Shown: positions 53,183-64,000 of the stretch, in pieces
How the letters are laid out: each line of letters begins with the position of its first letter
Position numbering within the stretch: position 1 is the stretch's first letter
DNA from: Streptomyces venezuelae
GTDB lineage: Bacteria > Actinomycetota > Actinomycetes > Streptomycetales > Streptomycetaceae
NCBI RefSeq assembly: GCF_008642335.1
Contig: NZ_CP029191.1
Location: 1,178,001 to 1,242,000 of the forward strand
Direction: 5' to 3'
DNA length: 64,000 nt
Notes under the pieces: model-generated
The model's database searches: none
What the model was told of the DNA's origin: nothing
What the model saw: the letters and a program-made list of their open reading frames with translations, nothing else
Program-made: the position numbers and the translations under genes

Positions 53183-53896
53183 TCACATTCCTCGTCGCGG
53201 GCCGGACATGTCGCCCGGGCCCAGGCCGGCGGCCACCTGCCGCAGATACGGATTGGTGGCGCGCTCCTGGCCGATGGATGTCTGGGGGCCGTGGCCGGAC
53301 AGCACCACGGTCGAGTCGTCGAGCGGCAGGCACACGCGGCCCAGCGATTCGAGGATCTCGGTGTGGCTGCCGCCGGGCAGGTCGGTGCGTCCGATGGAGC
53401 CGGCGAAGAGCAGGTCGCCCGAGAAGAAGACCGAGGGGATCTCCTCGGTCTCGGGCATCCGGAACGTCACCGACCCCTTCGTATGGCCCGGGGCGTGCGC
53501 GACGGAGAAGTCGAGGCCCGCCAGCTTCAGGTCGGCGCCGTCGGACAGCTCCCGCAGGTCGTCGGGCTCCCCCACCGTCAGCTCGCCCATGAGTGGCATC
53601 CCGATGGAGCGGCCGAGCGCCTTCTCGGGGTCGCTCATCATGTACCGGTCGGAGGGGTGGATCCACGCGGGTACGTCGTGCGCCCCGCAGACCGGGACGA
53701 CCGAGGCGACGTGGTCAATGTGGCCGTGGGTGAGGATGACCGCGACGGGCTTGAGCCGATGCTTCTCGAGTGCGTCCTCGACTCCCTGGGCGGCCTGGTG
53801 GCCCGGGTCGATGATCACGCACTCCTCGCCTGCGGCGGGGGCGACCAGGTAGCAGTTGGTGCCCCAGGCCCCGGCGGGGAACCCGGCAATGAGCAC
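53183..53896 (-). CDS. Metallo-beta-lactamase-fold hydrolase (glyoxalase II-like)
   Basis: 237 residues. GTG start at 53896 with GAAGGA 5 nt upstream. The metal motif T-H57-G-H59-I-D61-H62 is complete, and further ligands appear in [28 protein letters not shown] and [12 protein letters not shown]. Thioester or lactone hydrolysis is typical of such proteins, but no substrate can be assigned. Upstream of hisS, probably co-transcribed; divergent from the cyclophilin gene. Confidence 0.92.
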   Translation of the reverse strand: MLIAGFPAGAWGTNCYLVAPAAGEECVIIDPGHQAAQGVEDALEKHRLKPVAVILTHGHIDHVASVVPVCGAHDVPAWIHPSDRYMMSDPEKALGRSIGMPLMGELTVGEPDDLRELSDGADLKLAGLDFSVAHAPGHTKGSVTFRMPETEEIPSVFFSGDLLFAGSIGRTDLPGGSHTEILESLGRVCLPLDDSTVVLSGHGPQTSIGQERATNPYLRQVAAGLGPGDMSGPRRGM

Positions 53897-54063
53897 GATC
53901 GTCCTTCGTTCGTCGTCCGGCGGCGGGTGACCGCGGCCCCCGGCGGGAGAACGCGGCAGATCAGAGCCTACCGGCGCTGCCGATTTCACAGGTAACCCAT
54001 ATACGGTACGGGGCACTACGCGGCGCATGCCGAGACATGCGCGGGAGAAGGGGAGAAAAGCCG

Positions 54064-54885
54064 GTGGTCAGCCAGGAACAGCGGCGCAAGCAGCTCGCCC
54101 GGGAGAAGATGGCGCGCCAGCAGGAGCGGCGAGAGGCCGCGCGGCGCAGGGCACGGGCGCGCAACGCGGTGATCGCGGGCGCCCTCGCGGTGGTCGTGGC
54201 GGGCGGCGCGGTGTCGTACGCCGCGGGAGCCTTCGACGGGGACGACACCAAGGACGACGCGAGCGCGAGTCCCAGCAGCACCCCGAAGGATCCGTGCGCG
54301 AAGGCGGCGCCCGGCAAGGTGAAGCCGCTGACCTTCGACAAGGAGCCCGCACTCAGCATCGACAAGTCCGCGGACTACACGATGGACTTGAGGACGACGT
54401 GCGGCGACATCGCCCTCGACCTGGACGCGGCGAAGGCCCCGCGCACGGTCAACTCCTTCAACTTCCTGGCGAAGAAGGGCTATCTCGACCACACCAAGTG
54501 CCACCGGCTGACGACCGGCGGCATCTACGTCCTGCAGTGCGGCGACCCCAAGGGCGACGGCACGGGCACTCCCGGCTACAAGATCCCGGACGAGAACCTC
54601 AAGGACGAGCGCCTCAAGGGCAAGGTGTATCCGGCGGGCACGGTCGCGATGGCGAACCAGTACAACGCGCAGACGAAGAAGGGCAGGAACAGCGGCGGGA
54701 GCCAGTTCTTCCTCGTCTACCAGGACAGTCAGCTGCCGCCCGACTACACACCGTTCGGGACCATTTCCGATTCGGGGATGAAGGTCCTGAAGAAGATCGC
54801 CGCCGCGGGCGAGAGCACCGGCCAGGGCGACGGCGCCCCGAACGCGACGGTCGTCATCGACAAGGCCACCGTCACCAGATCCTGA
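54064..54885 (+). CDS. Membrane-anchored cyclophilin-type peptidyl-prolyl isomerase
   Basis: 273 residues. A highly basic N-terminus (QEQRRKQLAREKMARQQERR), one transmembrane or signal-anchor helix (NAVIAGALAVVVAGGAVSYA), a short acidic/Ser linker, then a cyclophilin domain with TCGDIALDLDAAKAPRTVNS, FNFLAKKGYLDHTKCHRLT and GGSQFFLVYQDS. The usual FHR is CHR here, and the active-site arginine is kept. It probably helps fold exported proteins. GTG start at 54064 with GGGGAG 8 nt upstream; an ATG at 54037 is the alternative. Confidence 0.92.
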   Translation: MVSQEQRRKQLAREKMARQQERREAARRRARARNAVIAGALAVVVAGGAVSYAAGAFDGDDTKDDASASPSSTPKDPCAKAAPGKVKPLTFDKEPALSIDKSADYTMDLRTTCGDIALDLDAAKAPRTVNSFNFLAKKGYLDHTKCHRLTTGGIYVLQCGDPKGDGTGTPGYKIPDENLKDERLKGKVYPAGTVAMANQYNAQTKKGRNSGGSQFFLVYQDSQLPPDYTPFGTISDSGMKVLKKIAAAGESTGQGDGAPNATVVIDKATVTRS

Positions 54886-55019
54886 GCGCCGCCAGGCAAA
54901 CTTCGGTCGTGCGGGATGCGGACAGCCGCCCCGCCGGTCGCCTATGTTGGCGGGGACGAAACTGTGGACGATGCCGGGGGCCCCGAGGCCCTGCGCAGGC
55001 ATCATGTGGAGGAGGCGCT

Positions 55020-56252
55020 GTGAGCAGCGACCCGTGGGGCCGCGTCGACGAGACGGGGACCGTGTACGTGCGTACGGCCGACGGCGGCGAGCGAGTGGTC
55101 GGTTCGTGGCAGGCAGGATCCCCGGACGAGGCCCTGGCCTACTTCGAGCGCAAGTACGACGGTCTGGTCGTCGAGATCGGACTTCTCGAGCGCCGGGTGA
55201 AAACCACCGACCTGTCGGCCAAGGACGCGATGACCGCCATCGATCACCTGCGTCAGCAGGTCGACGAGGCGCACGCGGTCGGCGATCTGGACGCCCTGGG
55301 CAAGCGGCTCGACAAGCTCGTGGAGAGCGTCGAGGCGCGCCGCGAGGAGCGCAAGGTCCAGAAGGCCAAGCAGTCCGACGAGGCGCGTCACGCCAAGGAG
55401 GCGCTGGTCGTCGAGGCGGAGGAGCTGGCCCAGAGCGAGCAGTGGCGGGCGGCCGGCGAGCGGCTGCGGGCCCTGGTGGACACCTGGAAGGGGCTGCCGC
55501 GGCTCGACCGCAAGTCGGACGACGAGCTGTGGCACCGCTTCTCGCACGCCCGCTCGGCGTTCTCCAAGCGCCGCAAGGCGCACTTCGCGTCGCTGGACGC
55601 GCAGCGCGAGGAGGCCCGCAAGGCCAAGGAGAAGCTGGTCGGCGAGGCCGAGGCGCTGTCGAACTCGACGGACTGGGGTCCGACGGCCGCGCGCTACCGC
55701 GAGCTGATGGCCGACTGGAAGGCCGCGGGCCGCGCCCAGCGTGAGCACGAGGACGACCTGTGGAACCGGTTCCGCGGCGCCCAGGACGTGTTCTTCGCGG
55801 CGCGCAGCGCGGTCTTCGCGGAGCGCGACGCGGAGCAGGGCGAGAACCTGAAGCTGAAGGAGGAGCTGGCCGCCGAGGCGGAGAAGCTCGTCCCGGTGAC
55901 GGACCTGAAGTCGGCCCGTGCCGCCTTCCGTGCCATCAACGAGCGGTGGGAGGCCATCGGCCACGTCCCGCGTGACGCGCGGCCGAAGGTCGAGGGCCGG
56001 ATGCACGCCGTGGAGCGGGCGCTGCAGGAGTCCGAGGAGGCCGAGTGGCGCCGGACGAACCCGGAGGCGCGGGCTCGGGCCGCGGGCCTGACGGGGCAGC
56101 TGCAGGCGGCGGTGGACAAGCTGACGGAGCAGATCGAGAAGGCTCGCGCCGCGGGCAACAACGCCAAGGCCGACAAGCTCCAGAAGGAGCTCGACGGGCG
56201 CCAGGCGCTGCTCGACCAGGCCCTCAAGGGTCTGCACGAGTTCGGCGGCTGA
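55020..56252 (+). CDS. DUF349 protein
   Basis: 410 residues, almost entirely helical and charged. It contains about three DUF349-type units, seen as DTWKGLPRLDRKSDDELWHR, MADWKAAGRAQREHEDDLWN and ERWEAIGHVPRDARPKVEGR, each built on W-K/E-x-x-G and a following W or R. Coiled-coil segments separate them. The function is not established. GTG start at 55020 with GGAGGAGG just upstream. It is convergent with relA across a very strong hairpin. Confidence 0.9.
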   Translation: MSSDPWGRVDETGTVYVRTADGGERVVGSWQAGSPDEALAYFERKYDGLVVEIGLLERRVKTTDLSAKDAMTAIDHLRQQVDEAHAVGDLDALGKRLDKLVESVEARREERKVQKAKQSDEARHAKEALVVEAEELAQSEQWRAAGERLRALVDTWKGLPRLDRKSDDELWHRFSHARSAFSKRRKAHFASLDAQREEARKAKEKLVGEAEALSNSTDWGPTAARYRELMADWKAAGRAQREHEDDLWNRFRGAQDVFFAARSAVFAERDAEQGENLKLKEELAAEAEKLVPVTDLKSARAAFRAINERWEAIGHVPRDARPKVEGRMHAVERALQESEEAEWRRTNPEARARAAGLTGQLQAAVDKLTEQIEKARAAGNNAKADKLQKELDGRQALLDQALKGLHEFGG

Positions 56253-56264
56253 GTTTTCGGCACG

Positions 56265-56313
56265 CTACGTAGAGGGGCTCCCGCACATCGCGTGCGGGAG
56301 CCCCTCTACGTAG
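56265..56313. terminator. 22-bp perfect hairpin between the DUF349 gene and relA
   Basis: Arms 56265-56286 and 56292-56313 are fully complementary over 22 bp, with an ATCGC loop. Both genes end within 13 nt of it, so it serves as a bidirectional terminator. Confidence 0.92.
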
Positions 56314-56321
56314 TACCGCGT

Positions 56322-58862
<2,541 letters not shown>

Positions 58863-59036
58863 GAGCGCTCCCTGTGCGCGATCGGGGTCCCCCGGACAGG
58901 CCCCGAAGAGTCCATGGTATCGATCCTGGGGCGTCGGCTCTCCTCCGGCCGGTGAGACGCCTCTGTACTGGAGAAACGCGAAAGACGTACAGCAGATTCC
59001 CCCGGCCCCGTCCAGAGCGGGATCCGGCCGGAGACG

Positions 59037-59074
59037 ACGACGGGCGTCCCGGTGGGTACCGGAACGCCCGTCGT
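59037..59074 (-). terminator. apt terminator
   Basis: 11-bp arms (ACGACGGGCGT, 59037-59047, with ACGCCCGTCGT, 59064-59074) plus an inner CCGGT/ACCGG stem, 18 nt after the apt stop on the minus strand. The remainder of the gap to relA (58863-59036) must hold the relA promoter; no clear match was found. Confidence 0.85.
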
Positions 59075-59092
59075 GCTGTCCTGCGAGCCGTC

Positions 59093-59641
59093 TCAGACGG
59101 TGATCAGCGCCTCCAGCGGCGCCCCGTCCAGAGCCTGCTCCAGCCTGCGGCGGCCGTCGAGGAAGCCGAGCTCCATGAGGACCGCGACGCCGGCCACCTC
59201 GGCGCCCGAGCGCCGGACCAGGTCCAGCGAGGCCGCCGCGGTGCCGCCGGTGGCGAGGACGTCGTCGATGACCATGACGCGGTCGCCCGCCGCCAGGTCC
59301 TCGGCGTGCACCTCGATCTCGGCGCTGCCGTACTCCAGGTCGTAGCTCTGCCGGAGCGTCGCCCCGGGCAGCTTGCCCGCCTTGCGCACGGGGATGAAGC
59401 CGAGGCCCGCGCGGAGCGCGACGGGGGCGCCGAGGATGAAGCCGCGGGCCTCCAGGCCGACGATCTTCGTGGCGCCGTGCCGCGTGCTGAGGTCCGCCAG
59501 TGTCTCCGTGAGCGCCGCGAACGCGACCGGATCGGCGAGCAGCGGCGTGATGTCCTTGAACATCACGCCCGGCTTCGGGTAGTCCGGGACGTCACGGATG
59601 CGGCTGAGCAGCAGCTCCGTGACGCCTTCCAGCTCGGTCAT
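59093..59641 (-). CDS. apt: Adenine phosphoribosyltransferase
   Basis: 182 residues; purine salvage of adenine with PRPP. Motifs [38 protein letters not shown] and the PRPP loop [20 protein letters not shown]. The ATG overlaps the secF stop by 4 nt (ATGA). The order secD-secF-apt-relA is conserved in actinobacteria. Confidence 0.97.
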   Translation of the reverse strand: MTELEGVTELLLSRIRDVPDYPKPGVMFKDITPLLADPVAFAALTETLADLSTRHGATKIVGLEARGFILGAPVALRAGLGFIPVRKAGKLPGATLRQSYDLEYGSAEIEVHAEDLAAGDRVMVIDDVLATGGTAAASLDLVRRSGAEVAGVAVLMELGFLDGRRRLEQALDGAPLEALITV

Positions 59642-60765
59642 CGGCGCTTCCCCGAGGGCCGGCCACGGCCGCGGTTGCGCGACGCGGGCTGGCTGCGGGG
59701 ACCGACGACGGCAGGAGCGGCGTCACCGGGCACGGCGTCGTCCTGCGGCTCCTCGTCGGCGTAGGACTCCGGGGCCTCCGCGGACTCGCCCTTGGCGGCG
59801 GCCGCCGCGCGCTTGGCGAGCACCCGCTTCTTGAGGGCCTTCATCTGCGGCTCGCGCTCCTTGAAGTCGGCGACGAGCGGCGTGGCGATGAAGATCGAGG
59901 AGTACGCACCGGCCGCGAGGCCCACGAACAGCGACAGCGAGATGTCGTTGAGCATGCCCGCGCCGAGGGCGCCGCCACCGATGAACAGCAGGCCCGCCAC
60001 CGGAAGCAGCGCGACGACCGTGGTGTTGATGGAGCGCACCAGGGTGCCGTTGATGCTGCGGTTGGCGAGCTCGCTGTAGGTGTACTTCGTCTGCTTGGTG
60101 ATGTCCTTCGACTGCTCCTTCAAGCTGTCGAAGACCACCACCGTGTCGTAGAGCGAGTAACCGAGGATGGTCAGCAGACCGATCACCGTGCCCGGGGTGA
60201 CCTCGAAGCCGACCAGCGCGTACACACCCACGGTGATGGTGATGTCGTGGATCAGCGCGATCAGTGCCGCCAGGGCCATGCGCCATTCGAAGGCGATGGC
60301 CAGGTAGATCACGACGAGGACCATGAAGATCGCCAGGCCCTGCCAGGCCTTATTGGCGATCTGGTCGCCCCAGCTGGGGCCGACGAGGTCGGCGTCGATG
60401 TCGCCGGCCTTGACGTCCAGGTCCTCGGCCAGCGACTTCTTGATCTGGTCGGACTTCTTGATGTCGACGCCCGCGATCTGGATGCGGAGCTTGTCGTCAC
60501 CGAGCTTCTGGACGATCGCGTCGTGACCGGACGCCTTCTCCGCGGACTCCTCGGCCTGGGCGACCGAGACGCTGGTCTTCGGCGTGTTGAAGACGGCGCC
60601 GCCCTCGAACTCGATGCCCATGTTCAGGCCGCGCACCGCCAGGCCGACGATGGCCGTGATGGTGATCAGTATCGAGATGCCGTACCAGATCTTGCGCTTG
60701 CCGACGAAGTCGTAGCCGACCTCACCGCGGTAGAGCCTGGCGCCGAGATTGCCGAGCTTCGACAT
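59638..60765 (-). CDS. secF: Protein translocase subunit SecF
   Basis: 375 residues, six transmembrane helices. VGKRKIWYGISILITITAIV begins helix 1, GLNMGIEFEGGAVFNTP opens the periplasmic domain, and TVVVFDSLKEQSKDITKQTK (family D4-type segment) with SIFIATPLVADFKE lies near the end. The long C-terminal tail (about residues 315-375) is charged and Arg/Gly/Ala-rich. With SecD it uses the proton gradient to drive late export. It starts just after the secD stop. Confidence 0.97.
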   Translation of the reverse strand: MSKLGNLGARLYRGEVGYDFVGKRKIWYGISILITITAIVGLAVRGLNMGIEFEGGAVFNTPKTSVSVAQAEESAEKASGHDAIVQKLGDDKLRIQIAGVDIKKSDQIKKSLAEDLDVKAGDIDADLVGPSWGDQIANKAWQGLAIFMVLVVIYLAIAFEWRMALAALIALIHDITITVGVYALVGFEVTPGTVIGLLTILGYSLYDTVVVFDSLKEQSKDITKQTKYTYSELANRSINGTLVRSINTTVVALLPVAGLLFIGGGALGAGMLNDISLSLFVGLAAGAYSSIFIATPLVADFKEREPQMKALKKRVLAKRAAAAAKGESAEAPESYADEEPQDDAVPGDAAPAVVGPRSQPASRNRGRGRPSGKRR

Positions 60766-60766
60766 C

Positions 60767-62536
60767 TCACGCCTCCTTCGGGTCGACAGGGCCGGCGGGG
60801 GGAGCGGTGGTGCGGCGCGACCGGCGCAGCGGCGGCTTGGCGCCGAGCCGCTCCGGGTCGAGACCGGACCACTTGTGGCCGCTCGCGAAGAACTTCTTGC
60901 GCGCCATGAGCGTCATCAGCGGCTTGGTGAAGAAGAACACCACGACGACGTCGAGCAGCGTGGTCAGGCCGAGCGTGAACGCGAAGCCCTGCACCTTGCC
61001 GACGGTGACGACGAAGAGGACGGCGGCGGCGAGGAACGACACGAAGTCGGAGACCAGGATGGTGCGCCGGGCGCGCGGCCAGCCCCGCTCGACGGCGGGT
61101 CGCAGCGTGCGGCCCTCGCGGATCTCGTCCCGTACGCGTTCGAAGAACACGATGAACGAGTCCGCGGTGATACCGATCGCAACGATCGCACCACACACCG
61201 CGGGCAGGTTGAGCGCGAACTTAATGGTCGGGCCGAGCAGCGTCATGATCGTGTACGTCAGCGCCGCGGAGACCAGGAGGCTCGCGATGGCGATGAGCGA
61301 GAGGCCTCGGTAGTAGGCCACCAGGTAGATGATGACGAGCGCGAGGCCGATGGCGCCCGCGATCAGGCCCGCCTTGAGCTGCTCGCCGCCGAGGGCCGGG
61401 CTGACCGTGGTGACGCTCTGCTCGTGGAAGGTCAGCGGCAGGGCGCCGTACGACAGGATGTTCGCCAGGTCCTTGGCGGACTCCTGGTTGAAGCTGCCGG
61501 AGATCTCGGCGTTGGTGCTCAGGGTCGTGTTGACGCTGGGGGCCGAGGCCACTTCGCCGTCGAGGACGATCGCGAACTGGTTCTGCGGGGACTGCTGCTG
61601 CGACAGCTTGCTGGTGGTCTTCGAGAACTTCTTCGCGCCGCCCTTGGTGAACTCCATGTTGACGACCCAGGCACCGGACTGCTGGTTGATGACCGCCTTG
61701 GCGTCGTCGACGTCCTTACCGTTCAGCTCGGCCGGGGCCAGGATGAACTTGTCCCAGGTCTTGCCGTCGGGGCTCTTGCCGCACGCGATAGTGGGGTCCG
61801 AAGGCTTGATGCCACGGCCGGCCGCGGCACGCTGCTTCTTGTCGGTGCAGTCCAGCTTGGTGAACTGCTCCTGGAGCTTGGCGGTGGCCGGGTCGGGCTT
61901 GGGCGTCTCGTCCTTCTTGCCGCCCTTGTCCTTGTCCTTGTCCGAGGCGGACGGCGTCGGGTCGGCCTTCAGGGCCTCGCTGACGGCGCGGCCCTGGGAG
62001 GTGGGGGTGCCGCTCGGGGAGCCGGCCTTGTCGGTGGCCTTGTCGGTCGCCTTGTCGGTCGCCTTGTCCTTGTCCTTCTCCTTGTCCGTCCCGGACGAAG
62101 GGCTGGTGGACGGCTCCGGCGTGGGCTGACCGGGGGCCTGCGTGATCACCGGGCGGAAGTAGAGCTGAGCGGTCGTACCGACCTGCTCGCGCGCCTGCTT
62201 CTCGTTCGAACCCTTGGGGATGTTGACGATGATGTTCTTGTCGCCCTGGGTCTGAACCTCGGCCTCGGAGACACCCAGACCGTTGACACGGTTGTTGATG
62301 ATGTCAACCGCGGTGTTCATGTTGTCCGGGTTGATCGCGTTCTTCTGACCCGGCTCGTTCTTCGCCTCGAGCGTGATGCTCGTACCACCGGCGAGGTCGA
62401 TGCCCAGGCGTGGCGTCGTGTGCCCGGAAAGGAACATTCCCCCGGTCAGCGCCACGAGGGCAATCAGGATGAAGACCAGCGAGCGTCCCGGCTTGCCCGG
62501 GGCGCTCTGCCTTCGGCCCTTCTTCGGTGCTGCCAC
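60767..62536 (-). CDS. secD: Protein translocase subunit SecD
   Basis: 589 residues from the GTG at 62536. Helix 1 (LVFILIALVALTGGMFLSGH), motif LGIDLAGGTSITLEAK, P1 domain, then five C-terminal helices with ITADSFIVFFERVRDEIREG. Inserted in the P1 region is a low-complexity stretch of about 70 residues with TPEPSTSPSS and Lys-Asp-Ala-Thr repeats (coded near 61920-62110). It partners with SecF. It follows yajC with a terminator between. Confidence 0.96.
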   Translation of the reverse strand: MAAPKKGRRQSAPGKPGRSLVFILIALVALTGGMFLSGHTTPRLGIDLAGGTSITLEAKNEPGQKNAINPDNMNTAVDIINNRVNGLGVSEAEVQTQGDKNIIVNIPKGSNEKQAREQVGTTAQLYFRPVITQAPGQPTPEPSTSPSSGTDKEKDKDKATDKATDKATDKAGSPSGTPTSQGRAVSEALKADPTPSASDKDKDKGGKKDETPKPDPATAKLQEQFTKLDCTDKKQRAAAGRGIKPSDPTIACGKSPDGKTWDKFILAPAELNGKDVDDAKAVINQQSGAWVVNMEFTKGGAKKFSKTTSKLSQQQSPQNQFAIVLDGEVASAPSVNTTLSTNAEISGSFNQESAKDLANILSYGALPLTFHEQSVTTVSPALGGEQLKAGLIAGAIGLALVIIYLVAYYRGLSLIAIASLLVSAALTYTIMTLLGPTIKFALNLPAVCGAIVAIGITADSFIVFFERVRDEIREGRTLRPAVERGWPRARRTILVSDFVSFLAAAVLFVVTVGKVQGFAFTLGLTTLLDVVVVFFFTKPLMTLMARKKFFASGHKWSGLDPERLGAKPPLRRSRRTTAPPAGPVDPKEA

Positions 62537-62649
62537 CTTCTCGTTCTCCCTGTCCAACCGCCCGGACTCCGGTCTGCCCCCCTGCAGTGCGGGAGCCCGG
62601 GCGGGCGGCCATGAAGTGGTGTCGAGATTCGGCGCGAAATGCACGTGGT

Positions 62650-62692
62650 CCGGTATCCGTGGCGCGCGAGCGGCGCGCCCCACGGATACCGG
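62650..62692 (-). terminator. yajC terminator
   Basis: 13-bp arms CCGGTATCCGTGG (62650-62662) and its complement (62680-62692), with an inner GC-rich stem, directly after the yajC stop on the minus strand. Confidence 0.85.
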
Positions 62693-62698
62693 TCGTGA

Positions 62699-63163
62699 CT
62701 ACTTCGCGTCGGACTCGCCGTCGGTCTTCTTCGGCTCCGCGTCGTCGGCCCCGGCGGCCGCGTCCTTCTTGCCGAGGTCGATGGGCGAGTCGTCGGAGGC
62801 GTCGGCGGGCTCGTCGGTCTTCTCGGTGAGGGAGGAGGCGTCGTCCGGGACGACGGGGGCGTCCTCGTTCAGGTCGTCCTCGGTGCCGTGCACGATGCGG
62901 TTGTACTCGTCGTCGTCGAGGACGGCGCCGATCGAGTTCTTCGCGTACACCGCGTGGACACCGGGGGCCACCTCAAGGAGGACGGCTTCGTCGTGAACCT
63001 CCTTGACGGTGGCGTACATGCCACCGATCGTGCGGATGCCGGTGCCGGGCTGCATCTCGTTACGCATCTGCGCGGCGGCCTGCTGCTTCTTCTTGGCAGA
63101 CCGGGTCATCAGGAACATGGCCCCGATGAGCACGATGAACGGGAGGAGGGTCACGATATTCAC
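62699..63163 (-). CDS. yajC: Preprotein translocase subunit YajC
   Basis: 154 residues from the GTG at 63163 with AAGGA upstream; an ATG at 63205 is possible. One N-terminal transmembrane helix (IVTLLPFIVLIGAMFLMTRS), then the basic SAKKKQQAAAQM stretch and a short cytoplasmic domain (PGTGIRTIGGMYATVKEVHD). The C-terminal 65 residues are acidic and disordered. It accompanies SecDF, lying between ruvB and secD as in most bacteria. Confidence 0.95.
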   Translation of the reverse strand: MNIVTLLPFIVLIGAMFLMTRSAKKKQQAAAQMRNEMQPGTGIRTIGGMYATVKEVHDEAVLLEVAPGVHAVYAKNSIGAVLDDDEYNRIVHGTEDDLNEDAPVVPDDASSLTEKTDEPADASDDSPIDLGKKDAAAGADDAEPKKTDGESDAK

Positions 63164-63359
63164 GGGACGGAGTTTCCTTCGCAGGCCGCGCAGGTAAGCG
63201 GCCATGGGGATGGGGGTGGGCACGCCGCCCACAAGGGCGGCATCGGCGGAGTCTAAGCGAGTCCGCACCTAACGAACAACGCTCAGCATGGCACCGCAGT
63301 TCCTGACGGGTCGACTCTCCGCGCCGTTGTTCTCCGGCCGCGGCGCTGTCTCGCCTTTA

Positions 63360-64000
63360 TCACGTCCCGAACAAGTCCTGTTGTCCCTTTCCGCCCGCCT
63401 GACGCGGGGGAACGAGGCCGAGGTGCGCCCACGCGGCGGGCGTGGCGACGCGGCCGCGCGGGGTGCGGGCCAGCAGTCCCTCCCGTACCAGGAAGGGTTC
63501 CGCCACCTCCTCGACCGTCTCACGCTCCTCCCCCACCGCGACGGCGAGCGTCGACAGGCCGACCGGGCCGCCGCCGAACAGCTTGAGCAGGGCCTCCAGA
63601 ACGGCGCGGTCGAGGCGGTCGAGACCGCGCCCGTCCACCTCGTAGACGGCAAGGGCCGCTGCGGCGATGTCCTGGGTGATCGAGCCGTCGGCCTTCACCT
63701 GCGCGTAGTCCCTGACGCGGCGCAGCAGGCGGTTGGCGATACGGGGCGTGCCGCGCGAGCGCCCCGCGATCTCGGCGGCGCCCCGCGGGTCGATCTCCAC
63801 GTCGAGCAGCTGAGCGGAGCGGTGGACGACGCGCTCCAGCTCGGTGGGTTCGTAGAACTCCATGTGCGCGGTGAACCCGAAGCGGTCGCGGAGCGGCGGC
63901 GGGAGCAGGCCCGCGCGCGTGGTGGCGCCGACGAGCGTGAACGGGGGCAGTTCGAGGGGGATGGCGGTGGCGCCGGGACCCTTGCCGACGATCACGTCGA
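63360..64000 (-). CDS. ruvB: Holliday junction branch migration helicase RuvB, C-terminal part
   Basis: The last 213 codons of RuvB; the N-terminal part with Walker A lies beyond the window. Visible are [20 protein letters not shown], the sensor [19 protein letters not shown] with the arginine finger, [20 protein letters not shown] and the C-terminal winged helix ([20 protein letters not shown]). It ends in a Gly/Lys-rich tail. Between it and yajC (63164-63359) I see no gene. Confidence 0.96.
   Translation of the reverse strand, partial: DVIVGKGPGATAIPLELPPFTLVGATTRAGLLPPPLRDRFGFTAHMEFYEPTELERVVHRSAQLLDVEIDPRGAAEIAGRSRGTPRIANRLLRRVRDYAQVKADGSITQDIAAAALAVYEVDGRGLDRLDRAVLEALLKLFGGGPVGLSTLAVAVGEERETVEEVAEPFLVREGLLARTPRGRVATPAAWAHLGLVPPRQAGGKGQQDLFGT

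Overview
The window is a high-GC actinobacterial chromosome segment that I read as Streptomyces. Pointers are very high GC with G/C-rich third positions, GTG and TTG starts, BldD with its c-di-GMP residues, an sIHF-type nucleoid protein, an actinobacterial PriA without helicase motifs, and a gene order that matches from memory the conserved core region of S. coelicolor around SCO1454-SCO1518 (not checked by search). Almost all genes lie on the minus strand. I saw no insertion sequence, prophage, CRISPR array, rRNA or tRNA gene.

Left end (1-13 kb), the most variable part. Positions 1-4182 hold a cationic amino-acid oxidation module: a flavin amino-acid 2-monooxygenase (cut by the window edge), a nitrilase-family amidase, an Lrp/AsnC regulator and an APC permease, plus an unrelated secreted protein on the other strand. 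The two operons of the module have look-alike promoters with phased TTGCG repeats at matching distances, which suggests one small regulon. Then come guaB1, a membrane-anchored RNase Sa-like protein with its barstar inhibitor, a SorC-type regulator, rpe, an MMPL exporter and an MFS transporter.

Middle (12.4-33.3 kb). rsmB and fmt, a small HTH-like protein, priA, metK, coaBC, rpoZ, gmk and sIHF are followed by the pyrimidine operon pyrR-pyrB-pyrC-(membrane protein)-carA-carB-pyrD-pyrF. Most junctions in this operon are 4-8 nt overlaps, its leader carries a PyrR-type RNA hairpin beside the pyrR ribosome binding site, and a strong hairpin lies between carB and pyrD. The divergent neighbour is bldD, whose promoter is covered by repeated GTAAC/GTTAC elements.

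Right part (33.5-64 kb). The shikimate and translation block reads, on the minus strand, mltG-aroE-aroC-aroK-aroB, a P-loop protein, an M24 peptidase homologue, efp and nusB. Upstream are rpsD, two small membrane-associated proteins, alaS and ruvX, with one plus-strand STAND-like ATPase gene inserted. That gene appears leaderless, and its 3' end overlaps rpsD. Next are rarA, a VKOR-family protein, hisS, a metallo-beta-lactamase hydrolase, and plus-strand genes for a membrane-anchored cyclophilin and a DUF349 protein. The end carries relA, apt, secF, secD, yajC and the 3' part of ruvB.

Most of the window is housekeeping. The best candidates for something little described are the paired promoters of the amino-acid oxidation module, the leaderless ATPase gene overlapping rpsD, the M24 homologue with an altered metal site, and the membrane protein embedded in the pyr operon.
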